Shown here: positions 16,477 to 24,451 of the stretch, piece by piece
Layout: each line of letters opens with the position of its first letter
Position numbering within the stretch: position 1 is the first letter of the stretch
NCBI RefSeq assembly: GCF_014643695.1
Contig: NZ_BMJY01000014.1
Location: 1-63,818, forward strand
Direction of reading: 5' to 3'
Source: Microbacterium album
GTDB taxonomy: Bacteria > Actinomycetota > Actinomycetes > Actinomycetales > Microbacteriaceae
DNA length: 63,818 nucleotides
Notes under the pieces: generated by a model
The model's database searches: none
What the model saw: only the letters and a program-made list of their open reading frames with translations
Told to the model about the DNA's origin: nothing
Translations under genes and position numbers: made by a program

Positions 16477-17607
16477 TCAGCTGAGGGCCGCGGGCTGCGG
16501 GTCCGTCCAACGCTCGGGTGTGCGGGCATAGGAGCGATCGATGTCGTGCACCGACTGCACGCCGACCATGGCGAGCGCCACGTCCAGCTGGTGCCGGAAG
16601 AGCTCGAGCACCGCGTCGACGCCCCGCTCGCCGCCGAGGGCCAGCGCGAGCAGCTGGGGGCGTCCGATCATCACGGCGCGTGCTCCGAGGGCCAGCGCGC
16701 GCACCACGTCCGATCCTTGGCGGACGCCGCCGTCGAGGTACACCTCGACCTCCTGCCCCACCTCGCGAACGATCGACTCGAGCACCGTGATCGTGGCCGG
16801 CGCGCCGTCGAGGGACATGCCGCCGTGGTTCGACACCACGATCGCGTCCGCCCCCGCGTCCACGGCGCGACGGGCGTCCTCCGGCGTGATGATGCCCTTG
16901 ACGATGAGCGGGCCGCCCCAGCGCTCCTTCAGCCAGTCCATGTCGCTCCACAGCGCCGTCTGCTTCTTGCGCGGTCCCATGGCTTCGTTCGCGGCGGCGA
17001 GCTTGGCGCCGTCGGTCAGGAAGCGGGCGGTCCAGGCGGGACGGCGGGCCAATTGCGGGCCGAACTCGATCGCCGATGACAGCGAGACCTTGAGGCCCAT
17101 CGGAGGCTTCGGAGAGACCGGGCAGTCCACCGTGACCGCGATCGCCTGGAATCCGTGCCGTTTGGCCGCTTCGATGTACTCGGCGCACTTCTCATATCCG
17201 TGCGAGAGATACACCTGCTGCCACACGGGGCCGGTCGCCCGCCGTGCGATCTCGTCGGGCGTGTGGCCGCACATCATCGACACGCTCGCCACCGTGCCCG
17301 CGCGTCCGGCCGCCGCGGCCGCGCCCGGCGCGCCGTGAGGGTGCACCATGCGCAGCGCACCGATGGGCGACAGCAGGACGGGCATGGAGACCTCCGTGCC
17401 CAGCACGGTGGTCGACAGCTGCCGCTCGGGGAAGCCCACGGCCGCGCGCGGCACGAGGTCGACCTCGTCGAACGCCGCCTCGTTGTGCCGCGTCGTCCAC
17501 GAGCGGCCGGAGCCGTTCGCCATGTCCTCGAAGAGCACGCGGGGCAGCGCCTTGCGGGCGCTCGCCTTGAGCTCCTCATAGGTGTGGAAGTTCAGCTTCT
17601 TCGGCAT
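16477..17607 (-). CDS. FMN-dependent alpha-hydroxy-acid dehydrogenase homologue lacking the substrate arginines
   Basis: The 376-residue protein is a TIM-barrel FMN enzyme of the glycolate oxidase / L-lactate dehydrogenase / mandelate dehydrogenase family. The flavin lysine (LIVKGI, K237), catalytic histidine (SNHGG, H261) and FMN phosphate loop (DGGVRQG...GRP) are present. The two arginines that normally clamp the substrate carboxylate are absent: HGG-R-Q-LD reads HGGMSLD (M264), and the T-V-D-x-P segment continues SPKPPMGLK. Pre-mycofactocin synthase (MftD) homologues also deviate here, so the substrate is probably not a simple 2-hydroxy acid. AAGGAG precedes ATG 17607. It is the last gene of the Dabb-SDR-VAO operon. 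Confidence 0.75.
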   Translation of the reverse strand: MPKKLNFHTYEELKASARKALPRVLFEDMANGSGRSWTTRHNEAAFDEVDLVPRAAVGFPERQLSTTVLGTEVSMPVLLSPIGALRMVHPHGAPGAAAAAGRAGTVASVSMMCGHTPDEIARRATGPVWQQVYLSHGYEKCAEYIEAAKRHGFQAIAVTVDCPVSPKPPMGLKVSLSSAIEFGPQLARRPAWTARFLTDGAKLAAANEAMGPRKKQTALWSDMDWLKERWGGPLIVKGIITPEDARRAVDAGADAIVVSNHGGMSLDGAPATITVLESIVREVGQEVEVYLDGGVRQGSDVVRALALGARAVMIGRPQLLALALGGERGVDAVLELFRHQLDVALAMVGVQSVHDIDRSYARTPERWTDPQPAALS

Positions 17608-17642
17608 CGACGCTCCTTGTCCATGACGGGGATCATTGCGGA

Positions 17643-19235
17643 TCAGCGCCCCTCTCGCAGCCGGCGGGGCCAGATGCCCTGTTTCCCGGGCGACAGGATG
17701 CCCTGGGGATCGACGGCGTCCTTGATCGTCTCCGCGAAGCGCAGATAGGCGTGGTCGCCGAAGTCCAGCTGCTCGGCGGCCAGGTCCATGAAGTCGAGGT
17801 GCGCGCGGTAGGCGGCGTACCCCTTCTTGCCGGCCTCGACGATGAGGGTGCGAGCCGTGTCGTACGCGCGCTGCGTCTCCTCGAGATCCGTCCAGTTGAA
17901 CTTGCTGCCGCAGACGAACAGGGCCGCACGCGCGCTGATCGCCATGACCACGAGGCTGAAGTCGAAGCCCGCCGCCTCCTGGATCGGCTTGACCTGCTGG
18001 ATGAGGTCCCATGTCGCGCGGCCGGTGAGCGGCAGGACGGGGGAGAAGTCGATGTGGCCTCCGGTGTCGCCGCCTTCCCCGCCGTTCCAGTTCGAGATGC
18101 GAGCGAGATCGAGGTTCGCCACGCCGGTGATGACGCGGTCGGAACCGTGCTCGAGCTCCTCGGCCTCCGCGGGCGTCAGCTTGCCGACGCTCTCGACCCG
18201 CACTCCCGGGACCGCCTCGAAGGCGGCCTTCACCTTGGCGTACTTGTGGTCGAGCACAGGCCCGTCGCCCCACATGCCCAGTCGCAGGAACCACTGGCCC
18301 ACGCCGAGCTCCCGGCCGATGCGATCGACGAGCTCGTCGGGCACGCGGCCCTCGCCGCTGTACCAGTCCTTGCGTCGGGAGACCATGCCGGCGGCGTTGA
18401 GGCCGCGGAAGATGCACGGCACGCCCTCGATCGTGCGGTCGAGCTTGAGCTCGCGCAGCACGTCGACCATGCCGATGATCGACTCCTCGGTCTCCCCGAT
18501 CACGTGCGCGGGCAGCACGAACTCCGGTCGGCGCTGCAGCCACACCCCCATGCGGGTGACGACGCCGAAGTTGGACTGCATGAACAGATGGTCGAGACCG
18601 GGACCGAGTCCCTTCTTGTACAGGTGCCAGGTGGGGTTGCCCTCCTGCGCCCCCATGCCGGTGCGCAGGAGCGAGCCGTCCGCCAGCACGACCTCAAGCC
18701 CGCACGGCGCCTGGTAGTCCTCGCCGTACTGCATGTACGTGACGCCATGGTCGAGCGAGTTGCCGATCACCGATCCCCAACCGATGTCCGGCACGCTGAG
18801 CGTCAGGTCGTGTCCGCCTTCGCGGAGCGCGGTGTACAGCTCGAGCCAGCTGACCCCCGGCTCGACGACGGCGTAGGCGAGCTCGTCGTCGATCTCCAGG
18901 ATGCGGTTGAAGCGTCGGAGGTTCAGCAGCACCGACCCCGTCACGCGGGGCGCGGCACCCCCGTAGCCGTTGTTGCGCCCCTGGCCGTTGGTCCAGAGGG
19001 GGACGTCGAGTTCGCCGGCGATCCTGACGATCTGCTGAACCTGCTCGGTGGAGTCCGGCTGCACGACGACCGAGGGCAGGTAGGCGTTCCACTGCCGTGG
19101 TTCGAAGGGGTCGCGGAACTCATCGAAGGCGGGGCCTTCGGTGTGGACGTGCTCGGCCCCCACGACGGCGCGGAACCGTTGGATGGCAGTGTCGAGCGTG
19201 TCGGCGTCGATGGGATGGGTGTCGGAGATCGTCAT
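17643..19235 (-). CDS. VAO/PCMH-family FAD-linked phenol oxidase or dehydrogenase
   Basis: The 530-residue protein matches the vanillyl-alcohol oxidase / 4-cresol dehydrogenase flavoprotein / eugenol hydroxylase group: FAD-binding NGQGRNNGYGGAAPRVTGSV, then GNSLDHGVTYMQYGEDY (ERGVGYTPYGDH in relatives) and the C-terminal ILSPGKQGIWP signature. These enzymes oxidise the para-alkyl carbon of 4-substituted phenols through a quinone methide. No cytochrome subunit gene lies nearby, which favours an oxidase or another acceptor. The gap to the FMN gene is 35 bases and to the upstream SDR only 3 bases, so they form one operon. Confidence 0.8.
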   Translation of the reverse strand: MTISDTHPIDADTLDTAIQRFRAVVGAEHVHTEGPAFDEFRDPFEPRQWNAYLPSVVVQPDSTEQVQQIVRIAGELDVPLWTNGQGRNNGYGGAAPRVTGSVLLNLRRFNRILEIDDELAYAVVEPGVSWLELYTALREGGHDLTLSVPDIGWGSVIGNSLDHGVTYMQYGEDYQAPCGLEVVLADGSLLRTGMGAQEGNPTWHLYKKGLGPGLDHLFMQSNFGVVTRMGVWLQRRPEFVLPAHVIGETEESIIGMVDVLRELKLDRTIEGVPCIFRGLNAAGMVSRRKDWYSGEGRVPDELVDRIGRELGVGQWFLRLGMWGDGPVLDHKYAKVKAAFEAVPGVRVESVGKLTPAEAEELEHGSDRVITGVANLDLARISNWNGGEGGDTGGHIDFSPVLPLTGRATWDLIQQVKPIQEAAGFDFSLVVMAISARAALFVCGSKFNWTDLEETQRAYDTARTLIVEAGKKGYAAYRAHLDFMDLAAEQLDFGDHAYLRFAETIKDAVDPQGILSPGKQGIWPRRLREGR

Positions 19236-19238
19236 CGC

Positions 19239-20015
19239 TCAGCCCTGCGCCATCACGCCGCCGTCGATCTGCAGGTTCGTCCCGGTGACCCAGCTCGACT
19301 CGTCCGATGCCAGGTACACCGCGCCCCACGCGACGTCGTCGGGTTCTCCCAGGCGCCCCATCAGGGTGCGCGCGACGATCTCGTCGGCCTTCGGGCCGCT
19401 CACGGCCTCCGCCTCGGCCGTCATCGCCGAGATGACCAGGCCGGGTCCGACCGTGTTCGCCCGGATGCCGAGCGGCCCGCCCTCGACCGCCAGCTGGCGC
19501 GTGAACGAGAGCACGGCGCCCTTGCCGGCGGTGTGCGCGAGCATCGGCAGCTGACGGCTGCCGCGGTACGCGCTGACCGAGGCGAAGTTGATGATCGACG
19601 CCTTGCCGGAGGCCTTCAGAAGCGGCCAGGCCTCATTGCACGCCAGGAACACCAGGTCGAGCTCACCCACGATGGTCGGGCGCCACTGCGTGTCGTAGTC
19701 CATCTCTCCGGCGGGGGCCATCTTCGGGGGGATCGCGGCCGCGTTCACCAGGACATCGATGCGTCCCCATCTCTCGGCGGCGGCCCCGATCCACGTCTTC
19801 ACGTCGGCCGGGTCGGTGAGATCGATCGGGTGCAGCGAGTCGATGGGGGACCCGGCCTCAGCGGCCTGGGCGATCGTCGCGTCGGCGGCCTTCGCGTCGA
19901 TGTCGCAGCCCAGCACCGTGGCGCCCTCGGCGGCGAAGCGCAGCGCGATCGCCTGCCCCATTCCCGAGCCGATTCCGGTGACGAGCGCGATCTTGTCTCT
20001 GAGGCGTTCTGGCAT
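19239..20015 (-). CDS. Short-chain dehydrogenase/reductase with His in place of the catalytic Tyr
   Basis: The 258-residue SDR has the cofactor loop TGIGSGMG (13-20), D38 after beta-2 (CDID) suggesting NAD(H), a conserved NAAA and a classical C-terminal IDGG. The active-site tetrad is altered: where YxxxK is expected the sequence reads HTAGK (H161, K165), with S148 kept. SDR subfamilies with AHxAxK are known, so it need not be dead, but its chemistry may differ. It is co-transcribed with the VAO flavoprotein and could oxidise that product. Confidence 0.8.
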   Translation of the reverse strand: MPERLRDKIALVTGIGSGMGQAIALRFAAEGATVLGCDIDAKAADATIAQAAEAGSPIDSLHPIDLTDPADVKTWIGAAAERWGRIDVLVNAAAIPPKMAPAGEMDYDTQWRPTIVGELDLVFLACNEAWPLLKASGKASIINFASVSAYRGSRQLPMLAHTAGKGAVLSFTRQLAVEGGPLGIRANTVGPGLVISAMTAEAEAVSGPKADEIVARTLMGRLGEPDDVAWGAVYLASDESSWVTGTNLQIDGGVMAQG

Positions 20016-20107
20016 GCTTGCTCCTTTGCAGCGTTTCGTGGGGTCGAAGAGCCCGGCGTCCCGTTCTTCGTGGGCCGCCGGGCTCCCGTCGAGCGGTCGG
20101 CGAGCCC

Positions 20108-20407
20108 TCAGTCCAGGGCGATGTCGAGGATGATGGATCGCTCCACCAGCTGGCTCGAGAGCGCCGCCGTCTCCTTGTGGATCGGGTGCGCGATGAAGTC
20201 CCGCAGGGTGTCGGGGCTCTCGAGGTCGATCAGGGTGACGTTGTCGAACCCGTCGGAACGCGGAACGAGGCCGAGGTTCGGTCCCGTGATCACGTTCAGG
20301 ATGCCGGGGATCTCGGCGAGGCCCCGCGTGCGGGACTCGAGTTCGCTGATCTGCTGGGGGGTGACCCCGTCCTTGTACTGGCGCAGGACCAGGTGTCTGA
20401 TCGCCAT
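20108..20407 (-). CDS. Dabb (stress-responsive alpha/beta barrel) family protein
   Basis: The 99-residue protein (MAIRHLVLRQYKDGVTPQQI...) is a single ferredoxin-like domain of the Dabb family, which forms dimeric barrels and includes small cyclases and decarboxylases as well as proteins of unknown role. ATG 20407 is chosen because AAGGAG lies 8 bases upstream; the GTG three codons earlier would overlap that site. It is the first gene of the operon leading to the FMN enzyme, and its promoter carries two TGTCGACA sites. Nothing is seen in the 92-base gap to the SDR. Confidence 0.75.
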   Translation of the reverse strand: MAIRHLVLRQYKDGVTPQQISELESRTRGLAEIPGILNVITGPNLGLVPRSDGFDNVTLIDLESPDTLRDFIAHPIHKETAALSSQLVERSIILDIALD

Positions 20408-20501
20408 GCGACTCACTCCTTAGTGCTGTCGGTCGTCGGTCGGCCGCGACCGACGAGCTCGGTCACACGCTAGCAAGTCTTCGACGGATCGGGGGCGGTT
20501 C

Positions 20502-20509
20502 TGTCGACA
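20502..20509. promoter_or_regulatory. TGTCGACA operator, site 1
   Basis: CTGTCGACAG lies in the divergent region between the Dabb operon (start 20407) and the ABC ATPase gene (start 20620). It is 53 bp, close to five helical turns, from site 2. Confidence 0.75.
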
Positions 20510-20554
20510 GATTGACCAAACTTCGGCGATCGTGCCCGCGAATGAGGCTTGACA

Positions 20555-20562
20555 TGTCGACA
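20555..20562. promoter_or_regulatory. TGTCGACA operator, site 2
   Basis: TGTCGACA follows directly on a TTGACA hexamer (20549-20554) that would serve as the -35 element of the ABC ATPase gene. This is a position that suits repression. Confidence 0.75.
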
Positions 20563-20619
20563 GAAGGTGCGAGACTCTGACGTGTCAAAGTCATATCGAG
20601 CCCGACGGAGTGCACAACG

Positions 20620-21456
20620 ATGACAGCCTTTGCAACGCCTGCTCGGCGTTCCAGTCCTGCCCCGGACCACCAGCCGCTGGTGATCGATGATGTCGGCATG
20701 ACCTACGGTAGCGGCGCATCCGCGCATGAGGTGCTGCGCGGACTGTCCGTCACGGTGCAGCCGGGAGAGTTCGTGTGCATCGTCGGCCCCTCGGGCGCGG
20801 GCAAGACGACCCTGCTGCGCTGCCTGTCGGGGCTGCTGCGCCCGACCGCGGGCACGGTCACGATCGGCGACAAGAAGGTCACCGAGCCCGTGGCCGAGAT
20901 CGCGGTGGTGTTCCAGGACTATCGCGGGTCGCTGATGCCGTGGCTCCGCGTTCTCGACAACGTCGCCTTCCCGCTCGAGGGTATGGGCGTGAAGAGGGCC
21001 GAGCGTGTGCAGCGGGCGCAGGAGAGCCTGGAGGCCGTCGGGCTCGGCGACGTCGGTCAGAAGTACCCCTGGCAGCTGTCCGGGGGCATGCAGCAGCGTG
21101 TCGCGATCGCCCGGGGCCTCGCCTATCGTGCGCCGATCCTGCTCATGGATGAGCCGTTCGGGTCGGTCGATGCGCAGGCGCGGTTCGAGCTCGAGGATCT
21201 CGCGCTCCGGCTGCGGAAGGAACGCGGCATCACCGTCATCGTCGTGACGCACGACATCGACGAGGCCGTCTACCTCTCGGATCGCGTCATCGTCGTGGCG
21301 GGCAAGCCGACGCACGTGGTCGACGACGTCACGGTGGACCTCGGCGACGAGCGCGACCAGATCACGACGCGAGCGCTGCCGCGGTTCGCCGAGCTGCGGA
21401 CCCGCGTGTTCGCGGAGATCAAGCGCGAGCGCGAGCCGGGCGCGGTGGTCCGCTGA
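20620..21456 (+). CDS. ABC transporter ATP-binding protein, NitT/TauT (SsuB/TauB) type
   Basis: The 278-residue ATPase has Walker A GPSGAGKT (56-63), Q-loop FQD (98-100), signature LSGGMQQR (153-160), Walker B LLMDEPF (174-180) and the switch histidine THDIDEA. It would power the two permeases at 29.5-31.2 kb and the two receptors at 31.2-33.5 kb; no other ATPase for them is present, and all share TGTCGACA promoters. The start ATG has GGAG ten bases upstream. Such importers carry sulfonates, nitrate, pyrimidine precursors and aromatic acids such as phthalate. Confidence 0.88.
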   Translation: MTAFATPARRSSPAPDHQPLVIDDVGMTYGSGASAHEVLRGLSVTVQPGEFVCIVGPSGAGKTTLLRCLSGLLRPTAGTVTIGDKKVTEPVAEIAVVFQDYRGSLMPWLRVLDNVAFPLEGMGVKRAERVQRAQESLEAVGLGDVGQKYPWQLSGGMQQRVAIARGLAYRAPILLMDEPFGSVDAQARFELEDLALRLRKERGITVIVVTHDIDEAVYLSDRVIVVAGKPTHVVDDVTVDLGDERDQITTRALPRFAELRTRVFAEIKREREPGAVVR

Positions 21457-21471
21457 CCGCGGCCGGAGCGG

Positions 21472-22203
21472 CTATGACGAGGCCTTGTCCGTCGTCCGCT
21501 TCTCCAGCACGCGCAGGATGGCCTCCAGGGCCGAGTTCGTGTTGCGTACGAGGAGGAGAGACGTGAGCTCGCTGTCCTTCTCGCTCATGGCGGCCACGAT
21601 GGCCTCCTGCGCCTGGAGCGACGCGCGGAGGCGATCATCGTCCTGGAGTGACATGTGGCGGAAGACGAGCATGCGCAGCGACAGAGTGTCGAGCACCATG
21701 GCGAGCGTCGCGTTCCCCGCGATCTCGATGAACGTGCGCTGCAGGTCGACGTGAGTCCAGAAGTACGCGTCCGTGTCGTGCGCCGCAACGTGCTCGCGCA
21801 TGATCGCGAGGAGATCCTGCAGCGCCGATGCCTGCTCGGGCGTGATCCGCTGCGCTGCGAGCTCGCCCACGAGGGCCAGCAGGTGGGCGCGCAGGAAGTA
21901 GACCTCGCGCACCTGGTCGGCCGTGAACGACGCCACGCGCGGTCGCTTGCGGGCCTGCACGTCGACGAGCCCCTCCGACTCCAGCAGCATGAGCGCCTCG
22001 CGCACCGGAGTGCGGCTGGTGTTGAAGCGTGCCGCGAGGTCCACCGAGTTGAGATCCTGCCCGGGAGCAAGGCGGCTCGACACGATGCCGTCGGCGACCC
22101 ACACCGCGATCTGGGTCACGGCCGCTTCCCGCCGCTGGTCCAACCGGAGGAGCCGCGTGAACTCGGCGGCCCGCGCTGGCGTGTCGGCTTCTGGTGGCGT
22201 CAT
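21472..22203 (-). CDS. GntR-family regulator, FadR/FCD subfamily, probable regulator of the catabolic island
   Basis: The 243-residue protein has an N-terminal winged helix (SRTPVREALMLLESEGLV, about 64-82) and an all-helical C-terminal FCD ligand domain (about 95-235). ATG 22203 has AAGGA upstream. A TGTCGACA palindrome lies 47 bases upstream of the start. Eight further copies stand in other promoter regions between 20.5 and 34.5 kb, so it is the best candidate for the protein that reads them. FadR-type sites have a GT..AC dyad, as here. The gene is convergent with the ABC ATPase, with stops 16 bases apart. Confidence 0.85.
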   Translation of the reverse strand: MTPPEADTPARAAEFTRLLRLDQRREAAVTQIAVWVADGIVSSRLAPGQDLNSVDLAARFNTSRTPVREALMLLESEGLVDVQARKRPRVASFTADQVREVYFLRAHLLALVGELAAQRITPEQASALQDLLAIMREHVAAHDTDAYFWTHVDLQRTFIEIAGNATLAMVLDTLSLRMLVFRHMSLQDDDRLRASLQAQEAIVAAMSEKDSELTSLLLVRNTNSALEAILRVLEKRTTDKASS

Positions 22204-22249
22204 TGCAGTGATTCCTTCCGGCAGCAGACCCGGCCTGCAGACCCGGCCC

Positions 22250-22257
22250 TGTCGACA
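22250..22257. promoter_or_regulatory. TGTCGACA operator, site 3
   Basis: CTGTCGACAG lies between the divergent gntR (start 22203) and VOC-esterase operon (start 22397), which suggests autoregulation. Confidence 0.75.
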
Positions 22258-22396
22258 GTGACCCGGCGGGACCGAACCCGTGGCGAGCTGCTCCCGAGAG
22301 TAGCACCACAAGTGTCGCCACTCACGACTTGCGTCGCCAGGTGCGAGAGGTCGATGAGAGACGACAGTTGACAAACCGTAAATGAAGGAGAGCACA

Positions 22397-22822
22397 ATGA
22401 GCGCACTGAACCCGGAGCTGTCGTTTGACCACGTCGGTCTCAACGTGGACGATCTCGAGAAGGCGACCGAGTGGTACTCGACCACGTTCGGACTCGAGGT
22501 CGCCCCGACGGTCACGCTGCCGAGCGGCCTCGTGCGCGTGAGCGTGCTGCGGCATCCCCAGCAGGACTGGCGGGTTGAGCTGCTCTCGCGCGAAGGGGCG
22601 CAGCAAGGCATCCAGGCATCGGACCCCGAGGACGCCGTGCGCACGCTCGGCTTCAGTCACTTCGCCCTGCGCGTCGACGACGTGCAGGCGTACTACGACT
22701 ATCTCCTCACCCGCGGCTGCACCGAGCGCATGAGCCCGCGGACCGTGGCGCGCCCCGGCACTCTCGTGTCGTACGTGGCGGACCCTTGGGGCAACCTCAT
22801 CGAGGTGCTCAACCGTGTCTGA
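22397..22822 (+). CDS. VOC-superfamily (glyoxalase / extradiol dioxygenase-like) protein
   Basis: The 141-residue protein has paired beta-alpha-beta-beta-beta modules. Metal ligands typical of the fold are visible: H in SFDHVGLNV, H in GFSHFALRV and E in NLIEVLNRV, a two-His one-Glu set. The family includes glyoxalases, epimerases and ring-cleaving dioxygenases; the reaction here is unknown. ATG 22397 has AAGGAG upstream. The carboxylesterase GTG overlaps its 3' end by 8 bases, so the two are translationally coupled. Confidence 0.75.
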   Translation: MSALNPELSFDHVGLNVDDLEKATEWYSTTFGLEVAPTVTLPSGLVRVSVLRHPQQDWRVELLSREGAQQGIQASDPEDAVRTLGFSHFALRVDDVQAYYDYLLTRGCTERMSPRTVARPGTLVSYVADPWGNLIEVLNRV

Positions 22823-24344
22823 GGCCATGGTCGCCGAGCAGTCCACGGTAACCGTCGCGACCGACAGCGGCGCTCTTCGGGGCCTGCGCGACGACGCGGG
22901 GATCGCGACCTTCCGCGGTGTCCCCTACGCGGCGCCACCGGTCGGCGAGCGGCGCTGGCGGCCATCGACGCCGCCGGCGCCGTGGGAGGGGGTTCGCCCC
23001 GCCACGACGGCGGGGCCTGCTCCGCTGCAGCGCCTGCCGCCGCGGACAGCGGTGCTCTACCGCCTGAACTTCGACGACCGGTGCCCGTTGGTCATGAGCG
23101 AGGACTGCCTGTTCCTCAACGTCTGGACACCGGACCCGTCGCCTCGTGCGGCGCTTCCGGTGCTGGTGTTCCTCCACGGGGGCGGCTTCCGCTTCGGGCA
23201 CGGCGGCCTGGAGGTGCACGACGGCGCCGCGCTCGCGCGCCGCGGGGTCGTGGTGGTCACGCTCAACATGCGCCTCGGGGCGCTCGGGTTCCTCGCGCAT
23301 CCCGGCCTCGCGGCCGAGGACGAGCTCGGCGCCACCGGCAACTACGGTGTGCTCGACGTCGTCACCGCCCTGGAGTGGGTGCAGCGCAACATCGGCGCGT
23401 TCGGCGGCGACCCGGGGAGGGTGACGCTGGCCGGCAACTCCGCGGGAGCCGTGATCGTCACGGCGCTCATGGCCTCGCCGGCGGCGCAGGGGCTGTTCCA
23501 CGCGGCGATCGTGCAGAGCTCGTCGGCCCTGTACCGCGGGCAGGGACCGCTGCCGAGCGCGGAACGCGCCGCGGAGGCGGGCCAGGCCGCGCTCGGTCCG
23601 CTGGCGTCCGCGACCGTGTCGCACCTGCGTGATCTGTCGGCGCCCGCTCTCCCGTTCGACGGGCCGTGGGAGCCCGTGGTCGATGGCAGGGTCGTGACGG
23701 AGAGCCTCGAGGACGTCTTCGCCGCGGGCCGTCAGCTCGGCGTGCCGCTGCTGGCCGGCACCAATGCCGACGAGGGCACGCCGTATCTCGCTCCGGACGC
23801 GCCCGGTCGCGTGCGCGCCGTCGTGGAAGCGGATGCGCCCGACGGCGCGCTGCGGGAGGCGTACCCGACGGGCGACGCGCAGCTCGCGGTCAGCGCGCGG
23901 CGCTTCGTCACCGACACGCGGTTCCGCTATCTCGTCTGGCGCACCGCCCGCACGCACGCGATGACGAGCGCGGCGCCGACCTGGCTCTACCTGTTCGATC
24001 GCACGCCCCCACTGCCGACCGATGTGGACATCGCCCCGCCGCGCGACGGCGGGGCGGGGTACGGGGCGTTCCACACGGCGGAGCTGCCGTACATGGCCGA
24101 CAACCTCGGCGTCCGGCGCTGGCCGTGGCAGGACGCGGATCACGAGCTCGCGGCGATCATGGCGGACACGTGGGCGCGCTTCGTCGCCGACCACGATCCG
24201 CGCGGGGGCGGTCTGCCGGACTGGCCCGCGCTGGATGGCGCACCCGCGGCGCCGTCGCTCGTCTTCGGCGAGGAGGTGCGCGTGGAGGCCACCCCGCGCT
24301 CCGCCGCCCTGTCGGCCCTCGACGGTGTGCCCAGGCCCTTCTGA
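22815..24344 (+). CDS. Type-B carboxylesterase
   Basis: The 509-residue alpha/beta-hydrolase has the carboxylesterase-B signature (SEDCLFLNVW, 95-104), oxyanion HGGG (121-124) and the nucleophile elbow G207-N-S-A-G211, where Glu of the usual GESAG is Asn. The acid/His region reads AFHTAELPYM. It hydrolyses carboxylic esters, and no signal peptide is visible, so it is probably cytoplasmic. GTG 22815 is preferred over ATG 22827 because GAGGTG lies 7 bases upstream and it overlaps the VOC stop. Ends before a strong terminator. Confidence 0.85.
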   Translation: MSEAMVAEQSTVTVATDSGALRGLRDDAGIATFRGVPYAAPPVGERRWRPSTPPAPWEGVRPATTAGPAPLQRLPPRTAVLYRLNFDDRCPLVMSEDCLFLNVWTPDPSPRAALPVLVFLHGGGFRFGHGGLEVHDGAALARRGVVVVTLNMRLGALGFLAHPGLAAEDELGATGNYGVLDVVTALEWVQRNIGAFGGDPGRVTLAGNSAGAVIVTALMASPAAQGLFHAAIVQSSSALYRGQGPLPSAERAAEAGQAALGPLASATVSHLRDLSAPALPFDGPWEPVVDGRVVTESLEDVFAAGRQLGVPLLAGTNADEGTPYLAPDAPGRVRAVVEADAPDGALREAYPTGDAQLAVSARRFVTDTRFRYLVWRTARTHAMTSAAPTWLYLFDRTPPLPTDVDIAPPRDGGAGYGAFHTAELPYMADNLGVRRWPWQDADHELAAIMADTWARFVADHDPRGGGLPDWPALDGAPAAPSLVFGEEVRVEATPRSAALSALDGVPRPF

Positions 24345-24385
24345 CCCCGCCGCTCCGCCGGGCTGCGCGGCAAGACGGCTCCCAC

Positions 24386-24429
24386 GCGAGAGGGCTGTGT
24401 CGAGGTGGGTCTCGACACAGCCCTCTCGC
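24386..24429. terminator. Bidirectional terminator between esterase and cupin
   Basis: A perfect 19-bp stem (24386-24404 with 24411-24429; GCGAGAGGGCTGTGTCGAG and complement) carries a 6-base loop. It separates the convergent esterase (ends 24344) and cupin (ends 24452). Confidence 0.85.
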
Positions 24430-24451
24430 TTGCGCAGCGCGTGGTCTCGGG

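Noticed and set aside
14754..17607. A standard mandelate pathway (mandelate dehydrogenase plus benzoylformate decarboxylase)
   Set aside because: The FMN enzyme lacks the carboxylate-binding arginines and the ThDP enzyme has the GPGVTN motif of the acetolactate synthase type instead of benzoylformate decarboxylase active-site features. The two genes are also in separate convergent units.
16477..18543. A 688-codon reading of the FMN enzyme frame extending to 18543
   Set aside because: The upstream part overlaps the VAO gene in another frame and is Arg-rich noise. AAGGAG before ATG 17607 and family length fix the start there.
17751..20423. An 890-codon open frame on the plus strand opposite the VAO and SDR genes
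   Set aside because: The product is Arg/Asp/Val-rich without domains, and the minus strand encodes recognisable enzymes with good ribosome binding sites. It is a shadow frame.
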